From Zeimonas sp964538505 (lineage in GTDB: Bacteria; Pseudomonadota; Gammaproteobacteria; Burkholderiales; Burkholderiaceae_E): DNA of 64,000 bases. Below, one piece after another: positions 34,733 through 43,061 of this stretch. The notes beneath the pieces are model-generated. The model worked only from the letters and a program-made list of their open reading frames with translations, searched no databases and was not told the origin of the DNA. How positions within the stretch are numbered: position 1 is the stretch's first letter; the number at the start of each line of letters is the position of its first letter. The stretch covers positions 62,001 to 126,000 of the forward strand of contig CAZIDY010000004.1 of the NCBI GenBank assembly GCA_964538505.1, written 5' to 3'. The position numbers and the translations under genes were made by a program.

Positions 34733-35857
34733 TCAGAACCGATCGAAGGCCTGTGCGAGCGTGCGGACGGTGCGATCGATGTTGCCGAGCTTGTCGAGAC
34801 CGAACAGCCCGATGCGGAAGCTTCGAAAGTCGGCCGGCTCGTCGACTGCGAGCGGAACGCCCGCGGCGATCTGCAAACCAAGATCGAGCAGCCTGCGCCC
34901 CGACTGGATGCCTTCGTCTTCGGTATACGAGACGACGACGCCCGGCGCCTCGAAGCCGGCGGCCGCGACACTCGGGTAGCCCTTGCGGGCAAGCATCGCG
35001 CGCACCTCCTCGCCCAGCCGCGTCTGCGCCCGGCGCGCTTCCTCGAAGCCGAAGCGCTGCGTCTCGTGCATCGCGTCGCGCACGCGCAGCAACCCGTCGG
35101 TGGGCAGCGTCGCGTGATAGGCGTGGCCGCCCTTCTCGTAGGTCTCCATGATCTGCAGCCACTTGCGCAGGTCGCAGGAGAAGCTCGTGCTCTGCGTCGC
35201 GTCGATGCGCTCGCGCGCCGTTTCGCCGAGCGCGACGAGGGCGCAGCACGCCGGCCCGCTCCAGCCTTTCTGCGGCGCGCTCACCAGCACGTCGACGCCG
35301 AGCGCGCGCGTGTCGACCCACAACGCGCCCGAAGCGATGCAGTCGAGCACGAACAGGCCGCCCACCGCGTGCACGGCCTCGCCGACCGCACGCAGGTAGT
35401 CGTCGGGCAGCACGATGCCCGACGAGGTCTCGACGTGCGGCGCGAAGACGAGCGCCGGGCGCTCGCGCGCGATCGTCGCGACGACCTCGTCGATGGGCGG
35501 CGGAACGAAGGGCGCCTTCGGCCCGGCCCGCTCGGCGCGTGCCTTCACGACGACCGTCTCCGACGGAATCGACCCCATCTCGAAAATCTGCGACCACCGG
35601 TAGCTGAACCAGCCGTTGCGGATCACCAGGCATTTGCGACCGGTGGCGAACTGGCGTGCCACCGCTTCCATGCCGAAGCTGCCGCTGCCAGGGACGACGA
35701 TCGCCGACGGTGCGTTGTAGGCCTGCTTCAGCGTCGCGGAGATGTCCTGCATCACGCGCTGGAACTTCTTCGACATGTGGTTCAGCGCGCGGTCGGTGTA
35801 GACGACCGAGTACTCGAGCAGGCCGTCGGGATCGACGTCGGGGAGCAGGCCGGGCAT
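34733..35857 (-). CDS. Class V PLP-dependent aminotransferase
   Basis: The 374-residue enzyme belongs to the alanine/serine-glyoxylate aminotransferase group. The PLP lysine lies in VLVSAPQKGWSGP. Other family features are IVVPGSGSFGMEAVARQF at the N-terminal side, the PLP aspartate in LFVLDCIAS and FRIGLFGLDKLGN near the end. A likely reaction is amino transfer to glyoxylate or pyruvate. ATG at 35857 follows AGGAGA. It is divergent from the amide-type ABC transporter operon, with 208 bases between them that carry no other gene. Confidence 0.85.
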   Translation of the reverse strand: MPGLLPDVDPDGLLEYSVVYTDRALNHMSKKFQRVMQDISATLKQAYNAPSAIVVPGSGSFGMEAVARQFATGRKCLVIRNGWFSYRWSQIFEMGSIPSETVVVKARAERAGPKAPFVPPPIDEVVATIARERPALVFAPHVETSSGIVLPDDYLRAVGEAVHAVGGLFVLDCIASGALWVDTRALGVDVLVSAPQKGWSGPACCALVALGETARERIDATQSTSFSCDLRKWLQIMETYEKGGHAYHATLPTDGLLRVRDAMHETQRFGFEEARRAQTRLGEEVRAMLARKGYPSVAAAGFEAPGVVVSYTEDEGIQSGRRLLDLGLQIAAGVPLAVDEPADFRSFRIGLFGLDKLGNIDRTVRTLAQAFDRF

Positions 35858-36065
35858 GTTCTTGGGTCTCCTTGCTGGGGCGGGGGTGAAAGGGTAGATC
35901 GCGGCGGGGGGATCGGGGGAGACATTGTGCTCCGGGATGGTCGCTCCGATGCGCGACGGCCCGGTCTCGCGAGGGGCAACGGGGGCGAGCGGGCGCCTTC
36001 GGCTATGCTTGGTCGGCACGAGAACGAGCGCTCCGTTCCAGGGGCCGAAAAACAGGAGGGACGAC

Positions 36066-37295
36066 ATGCGGGCATCGCGGCGGCGGGTGCTGGTTTCTTC
36101 GTTGGCGGGGGCTTCGGCGCTGAAGTTTGCGGGCTGGGCTTCGGTTGCGCGGGCGCAGGACGAGATCGTCGTCGGCAGCATCCAGGATCTGTCGGGGCCG
36201 CTGCAGGTGTTCGGCGTGCCGAAATCGCGCGTGATCGAGTTCGCCGTCGACGAGACGAACGCGGCGGGCGGGTTGCTCGGGCGCAAGGTGAGGCTGGCGA
36301 CCTACGACGCGCAGTCGAACAACCAGTTGTATGCGCAGTTCGCGCAGCAGGTCGCGATCAAGGATCGCGCTGCCGTGTGTTTCGCGGCGGTGACGAGCGC
36401 AGCGCGCGAGGTCGTGCGTCCGGTGCTTCGTCGCAGCAACACGCCGTACTTCTACAACATGACCTACGAAGGCGGCGTCTGCGACCGCAACACCTTCATC
36501 ACCGGAATCACGCCGAGCCAGGGGCTGGCGATCATGATCCCGAATCTCGTCGAGCGCTTCGGCAAGAAGATCTACGTGCTCGCGGCCGACTACAACTTCG
36601 GCCAGATCTCGACGCAGTGGATCCGCAAGATGGCGGGCGAATTGGGCGCAGAGGTCGTCGGCGCAGAGCTCTTCCCGCTCGACGTGTCGAGCTTCTCGTC
36701 GACGATCGCGAAGATCCAGGCGGCGGCGCCCGATTTCATCGTCAACAGCTTCGTCGGCCCGGCGCACGCGGCCTTCTACGGGCAGTGGGCCGCGTCGGGG
36801 ATGAAGGACCGCATCCCGATCGCGTCGCAGACCTTCGGCGACGCAGCCGACCACCTGCTGATGCCGAAGGAAGTCTCCGAAGGCGTCGTCATCTGCACGA
36901 ACTACTTCCAGGAGCTCGACACGCCGGCCAACAAGGCCTTCGTCGAGCGCTTCCAGGCAAAGATGGGTCCGAAGGACTACATCACGAACCTGGCGATGAA
37001 CGACTACGTCGGCTGGCTGCTGTGGACGGCGGCGGTGAAGAAGGCCGGCTCGCTCGAGCGCGGGAAAGTGCTCGACGCGCTCGAGTCGGGGCTGTCGGTC
37101 GATGCACCGCATGGCCGCATCACGATGGAAGGCACGACGCATCACTGCACGATGGACATGTACCTGGTCGAGGTGCGCGACGGGCAGTACCGCGTGCTGC
37201 AGAAGGCGCCCGCGGTGAAGTCGGTCGACATGGCCGGGCAGTGCGACCTGCTGAAGAATCCGAACACGAACCAGCAGTTCGTCCCGAAGATCTGA
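36066..37295 (+). CDS. ABC transporter substrate-binding protein (urea/short-chain amide type)
   Basis: The 409-residue protein has a signal sequence with RRR at its start (RASRRRVLVSSLAGASALKF ... ARAQD), perhaps a Tat leader. A type I periplasmic-binding fold follows (VGSIQDLSGPLQVFG, DETNAAGGLLGRKVRL, VLAADYNFGQISTQWIRKM). It is closest in pattern to UrtA/FmdD/AmiC-like proteins that bind urea or amides rather than to LivJ. The amidase at the end of the operon supports an amide ligand. AGGAGG precedes the ATG at 36066. Confidence 0.86.
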   Translation: MRASRRRVLVSSLAGASALKFAGWASVARAQDEIVVGSIQDLSGPLQVFGVPKSRVIEFAVDETNAAGGLLGRKVRLATYDAQSNNQLYAQFAQQVAIKDRAAVCFAAVTSAAREVVRPVLRRSNTPYFYNMTYEGGVCDRNTFITGITPSQGLAIMIPNLVERFGKKIYVLAADYNFGQISTQWIRKMAGELGAEVVGAELFPLDVSSFSSTIAKIQAAAPDFIVNSFVGPAHAAFYGQWAASGMKDRIPIASQTFGDAADHLLMPKEVSEGVVICTNYFQELDTPANKAFVERFQAKMGPKDYITNLAMNDYVGWLLWTAAVKKAGSLERGKVLDALESGLSVDAPHGRITMEGTTHHCTMDMYLVEVRDGQYRVLQKAPAVKSVDMAGQCDLLKNPNTNQQFVPKI

Positions 37296-37299
37296 GCGG

Positions 37300-38163
37300 A
37301 TGGACGCGGCGGTTACCGGACTGCACCTGCTCTACGGGATCGCCGTCCTCGTCCTGACCAGCCTCGGGCTCGCGATCGTCTTCGGGATGATGCGGGTCAT
37401 CAACTTCGCGCACGGCGAGTTCCTGATGCTCGGCGGCTACGCGTTCGTGCTCTCGGTGCAGGCGGGCGTGAACCTGTGGATCGCGATGTTCGTCGTCGCG
37501 CCGCTCGCGGTCGGTGTCTTCGGCGCGCTCGTCGAGCGACTGGTGATCCGGCACCTGTACGGGCGTGTTCTCGACACGATCCTCGCCACCTGGGGGCTGA
37601 GCCTGTTCCTGATCGGCCTGATGTCGACGACGCTGGGCTTCCAGCAGCGCGGCGTCGCCCCGCCCCTGGGCAGCTTCGCCCTCGGCGCTACCCGCGAGTC
37701 GTTCTACAGCGTGTTCGTCATCGGCGTCACCGTCGCGCTCGTCGTCGCCGTGTTCGCGTTCCTCGGCGCCACCCGCTGGGGGCTGCTCGCGCGCGGAACG
37801 ATGCAGAACCCGGCGATGGCCGAGGCACTGTGCGTCGACACGCGCAAGGTCTACGCGTGGACCTTCGCGGCGGGCGCGGCAGTGAGCGGCCTGGCCGGCG
37901 CAGTGCTCGCGCCGATCACGGCCGTCGTTCCCACCGTCGGACTCGTCTACGTGGCGAAGGCCTTCATCACGGTGATCACCGGCGGCGCGAATGCGATCAC
38001 CGGAACGCTGCTCGCCGGCACGATGTTCGGCACGATCAGCGAAACCGCAACAGCGCTCGGCAATCCGATCGCAGGGCAGGTCGCGCTGCTCGTCGCGGCG
38101 ATCGTCGCGCTGCGCCTGATGCCGGCCGGGATCACCGGACGTTTCTTCCGTCGCTCGTTGTGA
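37300..38163 (+). CDS. Branched-chain/amide ABC transporter permease, LivH/UrtB type
   Basis: This is a 287-residue inner-membrane permease. Family motifs include GLAIVFGMMRVINFAHGEFL near the N-terminus, ALCVDTRKVYAWTFAAGAA in the cytoplasmic loop and KAFITVITGGANAITGTLLAG. It starts four bases after the binding-protein gene and overlaps the next permease by GTGA. It forms the channel together with the LivM-type protein. Confidence 0.88.
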   Translation: MDAAVTGLHLLYGIAVLVLTSLGLAIVFGMMRVINFAHGEFLMLGGYAFVLSVQAGVNLWIAMFVVAPLAVGVFGALVERLVIRHLYGRVLDTILATWGLSLFLIGLMSTTLGFQQRGVAPPLGSFALGATRESFYSVFVIGVTVALVVAVFAFLGATRWGLLARGTMQNPAMAEALCVDTRKVYAWTFAAGAAVSGLAGAVLAPITAVVPTVGLVYVAKAFITVITGGANAITGTLLAGTMFGTISETATALGNPIAGQVALLVAAIVALRLMPAGITGRFFRRSL

Positions 38164-39152
38164 AGACGGTGCATGCACGCCGCCGGGGCGACGCGGTGCT
38201 CGCGGCGTGTGCACTGCTCGCGTTCGCGATGCCATGGCTGGTGGAGACCTTCACGCTGGTCGGCTTCAACGTCTTCGTCATCCTGTCGATCCTCGCGCTC
38301 AGCATGTCGCTCGTGTGGGGAATCGGCGGCGTGCTCAGCTTCGGCCAGTCGGTGTTCTTCGGGCTCGGCGCCTATGCCTACGCGGTGGCCGCCGGCAACC
38401 TCGGGGGGTCGACGATCGCGCTCGTCGCGGCGCTCGCGGTGCCGGCCGCCTTCGCGGCGCTGCTCGGCTACTTCCTGTTCTTCGGTCGCATCAGCGATAT
38501 CTACCTCGCGGTGATCACGCTGACCGTTTCGCTGATCCTCTACCACCTGATCAACACGCTGGCGGGCGCCGACTTCCGCATCGGCAGCGTGATGCTCGGG
38601 GGCTACAACGGAATGCCGGGCGTTGCGCCGATCAACCTGCCGGGCAATGCCGCGCGCCTGCTGAGCTACGAGGAGATGTACCTGCTCAGCGTGGCCGTGC
38701 TCGCGCTCGTCTACCTCGGGCTGCGACGGCTCGTGCGCAGCGACTTCGGGCGCATCGTCGTGGCGATCCGAGAGAACGAGTTGCGCGCCGAGCTGCTCGG
38801 CTACGACTCGCGCACCTGCAAGCTCGCGCTCTTCGTGATCGGTGCCGCGATCGCCGGGGGCGCCGGTGCGCTGTATGCCGCGTGGGGCAGCTTCGTCGGG
38901 CCCGACGTCTTCGGCATGAGCTTCGCCGCGCAGATCATCATCTGGGCGCAGGTCGGCGGTGTCGCGACGATCGCAGGCCCGGTCGTCGGTTGCGTGCTGA
39001 TCCAGGCGCTGACGACCTGGCTCGGCGCGAACCACATCGCCGACGCGAACCTGGTGCTGGGCGCGCTGCTGATGTTCTTCGTGCTGGCGATCCCGTCGGG
39101 GCTGCTGCCGCGGCTGGGGGCGCTGCTGCGGGCGCGAGCGGAGGCGGCGTGA
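38160..39152 (+). CDS. Branched-chain/amide ABC transporter permease, LivM/UrtC type
   Basis: The 330-residue partner permease has ALSMSLVWGIGGVLSFGQSVFFGLGAY, DIYLAVITLTVSLI, RENELRAELLGYDSRTCKLA and a final helix MFFVLAIPSGLLPRLG, all typical of LivM/UrtC proteins. GTG at 38160 is taken as start because it overlaps the previous stop (GTGA). It likewise overlaps the ATPase gene that follows. Confidence 0.88.
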   Translation: MKTVHARRRGDAVLAACALLAFAMPWLVETFTLVGFNVFVILSILALSMSLVWGIGGVLSFGQSVFFGLGAYAYAVAAGNLGGSTIALVAALAVPAAFAALLGYFLFFGRISDIYLAVITLTVSLILYHLINTLAGADFRIGSVMLGGYNGMPGVAPINLPGNAARLLSYEEMYLLSVAVLALVYLGLRRLVRSDFGRIVVAIRENELRAELLGYDSRTCKLALFVIGAAIAGGAGALYAAWGSFVGPDVFGMSFAAQIIIWAQVGGVATIAGPVVGCVLIQALTTWLGANHIADANLVLGALLMFFVLAIPSGLLPRLGALLRARAEAA

Positions 39153-39919
39153 GCCGGCGGGCGGTCGGGTCGGACGCTCGGACGCCGGTGCTGCGCACGC
39201 GCGCACTCACCGTGTGCTTCGGCGGCGTCGTCGCCGTCGACCGCGTCGATCTCGAGCTTCGCGACGGCGAGCTGCTGTGCCTGATTGGGCCGAACGGCGC
39301 CGGCAAGAGCACGCTGTTCCGGGCGCTCACCGGGCAGTTGCGTCCGAGCGCCGGGTCGGTCGAGTTCCTCGGGGAGCCGATCGTCGGGCTCGAGCGACAT
39401 GAAATCGCCCGTCGCGGCATCGGGATCAAGACGCAGGTGCCGAGCGTCTTCGAAGGGTTGAGCGTTCGCGAGAGCCTCTATCTCGCCGTACGTGCGAACC
39501 GTCGTCTCTCGTCGGCGCAGGCACGTGCCGCACGCGTCGACGCCTTGCTCGACGAGGTGCAGCTGGCGCCGCTCGCTGCGCGCACCCTGGTCGAGCTCGC
39601 GCACGGGCAGCGCCAATGGGTCGAGCTGGCAATGGTGCTTGCCAACGATCCGCGCCTCGTGCTGCTCGACGAGCCGGTCGCCGGCATGAGCGACGAGGAG
39701 ACCGCGCGCACCGCCGAACTCGTGCGCGAGCTGTGTCGCGGACGCGCGGTGATCGTCGTCGAGCACGACATGCGCTTCGTGCGCGACATCGCCGAACGCA
39801 TCGTCGTGCTGCACCAGGGCGCCGTGCTGTGCGACGGAGCGGTCGACGAGGTGCTCGCCGACGAGCGCGTGCGCGACGTGTATCTCGGGCGCGGCTCGAC
39901 CGACGCGCGCGCGGCATGA
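39149..39919 (+). CDS. ABC transporter ATP-binding protein, LivG/UrtD type
   Basis: The 256-residue ATPase has Walker A GPNGAGKST, a family-typical loop IGIKTQVPSVFEGLSV and Walker B LVLLDEPVAGMSDEE. The signature helix is unusual: where most members have LSGGxxQ, this protein reads ELAHGQRQWVELAM, which is normal for the UrtD branch. GTG start overlaps the LivM-type stop. The UrtD-like signature agrees with an amide/urea type importer. Confidence 0.88.
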   Translation: MSRRAVGSDARTPVLRTRALTVCFGGVVAVDRVDLELRDGELLCLIGPNGAGKSTLFRALTGQLRPSAGSVEFLGEPIVGLERHEIARRGIGIKTQVPSVFEGLSVRESLYLAVRANRRLSSAQARAARVDALLDEVQLAPLAARTLVELAHGQRQWVELAMVLANDPRLVLLDEPVAGMSDEETARTAELVRELCRGRAVIVVEHDMRFVRDIAERIVVLHQGAVLCDGAVDEVLADERVRDVYLGRGSTDARAA

Positions 39920-40647
39920 CGCACAACGGCGCAGGCCCGATGCTCGAACTGCAGGCGCTGCAGGCCGGCTATGGCCGGATCTCGATCCTCAACGAAGTCG
40001 CGCTCGAGGTCGCACAGGGCGAGCTGCTCGGCGTGCTCGGCCACAACGGCATGGGAAAAACGACGCTGATGCGCGCGATCATCGGCGAGATCGCGGCGAC
40101 GCGGGGCACGATCCGCTTCGACGGAACCGAGCTGACGCGGCTGCCGTCGCACCGTCGCGCGCGCCTCGGGATCGGCTACGTGCCGCAGGGTCGACGCATC
40201 TTTCCCGCGCTCACCGTGCGCGAGAATCTGCGCTTCGCCGCGCAGGCGAGTCGCGCGGGCGACGAGGTGATCGAGCGCGTGCTCGCCGAGCTGCCCGCAC
40301 TCGTGCGCCTGCTCGATCGACAGGGCGGCCTGCTCAGCGGCGGTGAGCAGCAGATCCTCGCGCTCGCCCGCTGCCTGTGCACCGAGCCCCGACTCGTGCT
40401 GCTCGACGAGCCGACCGAGGGCATCCAGCCGTCGATCGTCGAGCAGATGGTCGAGCTGCTGCGCTCGCTGCATCGGTCGCGCGGCCTGACGATCGTGCTC
40501 GTCGAGCAGAACCTCGATTTCGTGCACGCGCTCGCCGAACGCGTCGCCGTGCTCGAGAAAGGCCGCATCACGCATGTGGTCGACGCGAAGGATCCGCAGG
40601 CGGTGCAGACACTGCACGAGCTCGCCGGTTTCTCGCAACAACGCTGA
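39916..40647 (+). CDS. ABC transporter ATP-binding protein, LivF/UrtE type
   Basis: This 243-residue second ATPase of the importer has Walker A GHNGMGKTT, the UrtE-like segment GYVPQGRRIFPALTVRENL, signature LLSGGEQQILALARCL and Walker B LVLLDEPTEGIQPSIV. ATG overlaps the UrtD-like gene by ATGA. A 64-base gap with a strong Shine-Dalgarno separates it from the amidase gene. Confidence 0.9.
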   Translation: MTHNGAGPMLELQALQAGYGRISILNEVALEVAQGELLGVLGHNGMGKTTLMRAIIGEIAATRGTIRFDGTELTRLPSHRRARLGIGYVPQGRRIFPALTVRENLRFAAQASRAGDEVIERVLAELPALVRLLDRQGGLLSGGEQQILALARCLCTEPRLVLLDEPTEGIQPSIVEQMVELLRSLHRSRGLTIVLVEQNLDFVHALAERVAVLEKGRITHVVDAKDPQAVQTLHELAGFSQQR

Positions 40648-40711
40648 ACCGAACCGACGCGCGCCCCGGCGCGCGAACGCGCACAGACGCGCATTTCTTC
40701 AGGAGGTCCTC

Positions 40712-42208
40712 ATGCCATTCGAACTACCGAGCAACGAACGTGTCCGCCGCATCGGCGCCGAGCTGGGGATGGACATCAGCGCGGAGTACGCGCAGGAGTT
40801 CATCGACTTCTGCCAGGTCTTCGTGCCCGGCTTCCGGCTCGTCGACCGGCTCCCCGACGAGAAGCCGACGGTGAAGTATCCGCGCACGCCGGGCTATCGG
40901 CCGGACCCTGCCGACAACCCGCTGAACGCGTGGTACGTGCGCACCGACATCCGCGGCGCGGCCGACGGCAAGCTCAGGGGCAAGCGCATCGCGGTGAAGG
41001 ACAACACGATGATCGCCGGCGTGCCGATGATGAACGGCGCGTCGGTGCTCGAGGGCTTCGTGCCGGACGTCGACGCGACGATCGTCACGCGCATTCTCGA
41101 CGCGGGCGGTCACATCGTCGGCAAGTCGGTCTGCGAGTACTTCTCCTTCGCCGGCGGCAGTGCGACGAGCGCAACCGGCCCGGTGATCAGCCCGCGCAAC
41201 CCCGGGCACACGCCGGGCGGATCGACGACCGGCAGCGCAGCGCTGCTCGCGGCCGGCGAGGTCGACCTCGCGACCGGAGCAGACCAGGCAGGCTCGGTGC
41301 GCATCCCGGCGTCGTTCTCCGGCATCGTCGGACTGAAGCCCACCTTCGGGCTCGTGCCCTACACCGGAATCATGGGCCTCGACTACTCGATCGACCACGC
41401 AGGCCCGATGGCGCGCGACGTGGCCGGCGTGGCGCTGCTGCTCGAAGTGATGGCGGGCGAAGACGGCATCGACGGGCGACAACGCAACATCAAGGTGTCG
41501 CCGTACACCGAGGCGGTGGGCAAGGACATCAAGGGGCTGCGCATCGGCGTCGTGCGCGAGTCGTTCGGCCTGCCCGAGTCGCACGCGGGCACCGACGAAA
41601 CCGTGCGGCTGACGATCCCGGCGCTGAAGAAGCTCGGCGCGACGATCGAGGAGATCTCGATCCCGTGGCACCTGCACGGCATGGCGCTATGGGGCGCGCT
41701 CGCGAACGAAGGAACCTATCGCACGCTGTACAGCGGAACCGGTGTCGGCTACCACGGAATCGGCGCGTATCCGATGGGGCTCGCGGCGATGCTGGGCAGC
41801 CTGCGCGAACGCGCGAACGAACTGCCGCACACGATCAAGGCCGGCATGCTGCTCGGGCGCTTCCTGGCCGACGACTGTCACGGGCACTTCTACGCGAAGA
41901 CGCAGAACCTGCGCCGCCGCCTGCGCGCCGAGTACGACGAGGCGCTCGCGAAATTCGATCTGCTGCTGATGCCGACGCTGCCGTTCCCGACGCTGCCGAT
42001 TCCGGCCGACGGGGCGTCGCTCGCGGAAGTGCTGATGCACAGCTGGACGATGCTGTCGAACACCTCGCCCTTCAACCTCACCGGTCATCCGGCGATCTCG
42101 GTGCCCTGCGGCGAGACGGACGGCAAGCCGGTCGGGCTGATGCTGATCGGCAAGCACTTCGACGAGATGACGGTGTTGAGGGCGGCGAGCGCGTACGAGG
42201 GGAGGTAG
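40712..42208 (+). CDS. Amidase (amidase-signature family)
   Basis: The 498-residue enzyme hydrolyses a carboxamide to acid and ammonia. The Ser-cisSer-Lys triad is complete: Lys in RIAVKDNTM, the cis-Ser in PGGSTTGSAA (more often GGSSGGS) and the nucleophile Ser in GADQAGSVRIPASFSG. An N-terminal extension of about 80 residues resembles that of enantioselective amidases of Rhodococcus and Pseudomonas. AGGAGGT lies seven bases before the ATG. It ends the importer operon, so the imported amide is probably its substrate, giving ammonia as nitrogen source. Confidence 0.9.
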   Translation: MPFELPSNERVRRIGAELGMDISAEYAQEFIDFCQVFVPGFRLVDRLPDEKPTVKYPRTPGYRPDPADNPLNAWYVRTDIRGAADGKLRGKRIAVKDNTMIAGVPMMNGASVLEGFVPDVDATIVTRILDAGGHIVGKSVCEYFSFAGGSATSATGPVISPRNPGHTPGGSTTGSAALLAAGEVDLATGADQAGSVRIPASFSGIVGLKPTFGLVPYTGIMGLDYSIDHAGPMARDVAGVALLLEVMAGEDGIDGRQRNIKVSPYTEAVGKDIKGLRIGVVRESFGLPESHAGTDETVRLTIPALKKLGATIEEISIPWHLHGMALWGALANEGTYRTLYSGTGVGYHGIGAYPMGLAAMLGSLRERANELPHTIKAGMLLGRFLADDCHGHFYAKTQNLRRRLRAEYDEALAKFDLLLMPTLPFPTLPIPADGASLAEVLMHSWTMLSNTSPFNLTGHPAISVPCGETDGKPVGLMLIGKHFDEMTVLRAASAYEGR

Positions 42209-42316
42209 CGGGCGGGGGTTTCGCGCTGGAGGTTCGGAGGCGCCGGCGCGCAGCGCACCGCGCATGGCGCATGGCGCAAGTCAAGTTGCATGGCACAAAC
42301 CGAGCCACAAAAGCGA

Positions 42317-42356
42317 GCGCTTTCGCTCGTGGAATGCGTTCCACGAGCGAAAGCGC
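42317..42356 (+). terminator. Strong hairpin terminator after the amidase gene
   Basis: A perfect 18-bp inverted repeat (GCGCTTTCGCTCGTGGAA and its complement) encloses a TGCG loop. It is followed three bases later by TTTTT and preceded by AAAA, so it could work in both directions. It lies 109 bases after the amidase stop. Confidence 0.75.
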
Positions 42357-42400
42357 CACTTTTTACTCCTCGAAATGTCATTAGCATCTCGAGCGGAAAC

Positions 42401-42420
42401 GAACAGGGACCACCCTGTTC
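42401..42420. repeat. Perfect small hairpin
   Basis: GAACAGGG-ACCA-CCCTGTTC is a perfect 8-bp stem with a four-base loop in the gene-free stretch between the amidase and boxA. No T-run follows, so its role is unclear. Confidence 0.55.
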
Positions 42421-42467
42421 AGGAGCTGAGCTTCAGCCAACACCGGCGCACGCCCGCGAAGAACGCC

Positions 42468-42614
42468 CGGAAATCGAGCACATCGGCGCACGAGAGAGCC
42501 AAGCTGCATCCAATTGCACGTCTTGCGAGCATTTCGACGGGGCTTGGCTCGGTCGCGGGCCGAAACGCTCGCGAATCGAGCAGTTCTCGCGGCGCGACGA
42601 GGATTCTCGTCTCC
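42468..42614 (+). repeat. Degenerate repeat B, copy 3
   Basis: Blocks shared with copy 1, in the same order, include CGGAAATCGAGCACAT, AGAGCCAAGCTGC, CGAAACGCTCGCGAA-CGAGCAG and AGTTCTCGCGG, then TTCTCGTCT. The copy lacks the outer ends of copies 1 and 2 and has insertions between blocks. Confidence 0.6.
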
Positions 42615-42634
42615 AGGCGGGGTTGGCGCTGATC

Positions 42635-42687
42635 GTGTGTCCGATCCTGGTCCGGTCGTGGTGTGTCCGGTCCTGGGTCCGGTCGTG
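42635..42687 (+). repeat. Tandem repeat, two 26/27-bp units
   Basis: Two adjoining units begin GTGTGTCCG and end GGTCCGGTCGTG, with one substitution and one added base. They lie between the degenerate B repeat and the large palindrome. Confidence 0.65.
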
Positions 42688-42707
42688 TGTTTCGCCAACA
42701 CAGCCTG

Positions 42708-43051
42708 AGGCCGCGGATCGCGAGCGGCCGGCGCCGGCTTCGGCTGGGCGCCAACCGGCGCACCGGCGCGTTGCGGACGGCGCTGCGCCCGGCGCGTGCG
42801 TCGAAGCCGCCGAGCAGCGCAGCCGACGCGGGGGAAGTCGGCGAGCACCTGTTCGAGCTCCGAAGCGCAAGGCCCGAAGGGCCGCCGCGATGAGGGCGAG
42901 TTGCGCAGCCGCCCGCGTCGGCGAGCAGCGCAGGGAACCCCGAAGGGGCGGCTTCGTGGCACGCGCCGGGCACAGCGCCGTCCGCAACGCGCCGGTGCGC
43001 CGGTTGGCGCCCAGCCGAAGCCGCGGCGCCGGCCGCTCACGATCCGCGGCC
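42708..43051. repeat. Large imperfect palindrome next to boxA
   Basis: The left arm 42708-42811 and right arm 42947-43051 are near-complementary over about 104 bases. Examples are GGCCGCGGATCG against CGATCCGCGGCC at the outer ends and TTGCGGACGGCGCTG against CAGCGCCGTCCGCAA inside. The 135-base centre holds another stem (CCGACGCGGG/CCCGCGTCGG). The right arm ends ten bases from the boxA stop codon. Reading frames through it are mirror-like and not protein-like. With the preceding items this fills the gene-free stretch 42209-43061. Confidence 0.75.
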
Positions 43052-43061
43052 GACGCTCCCT

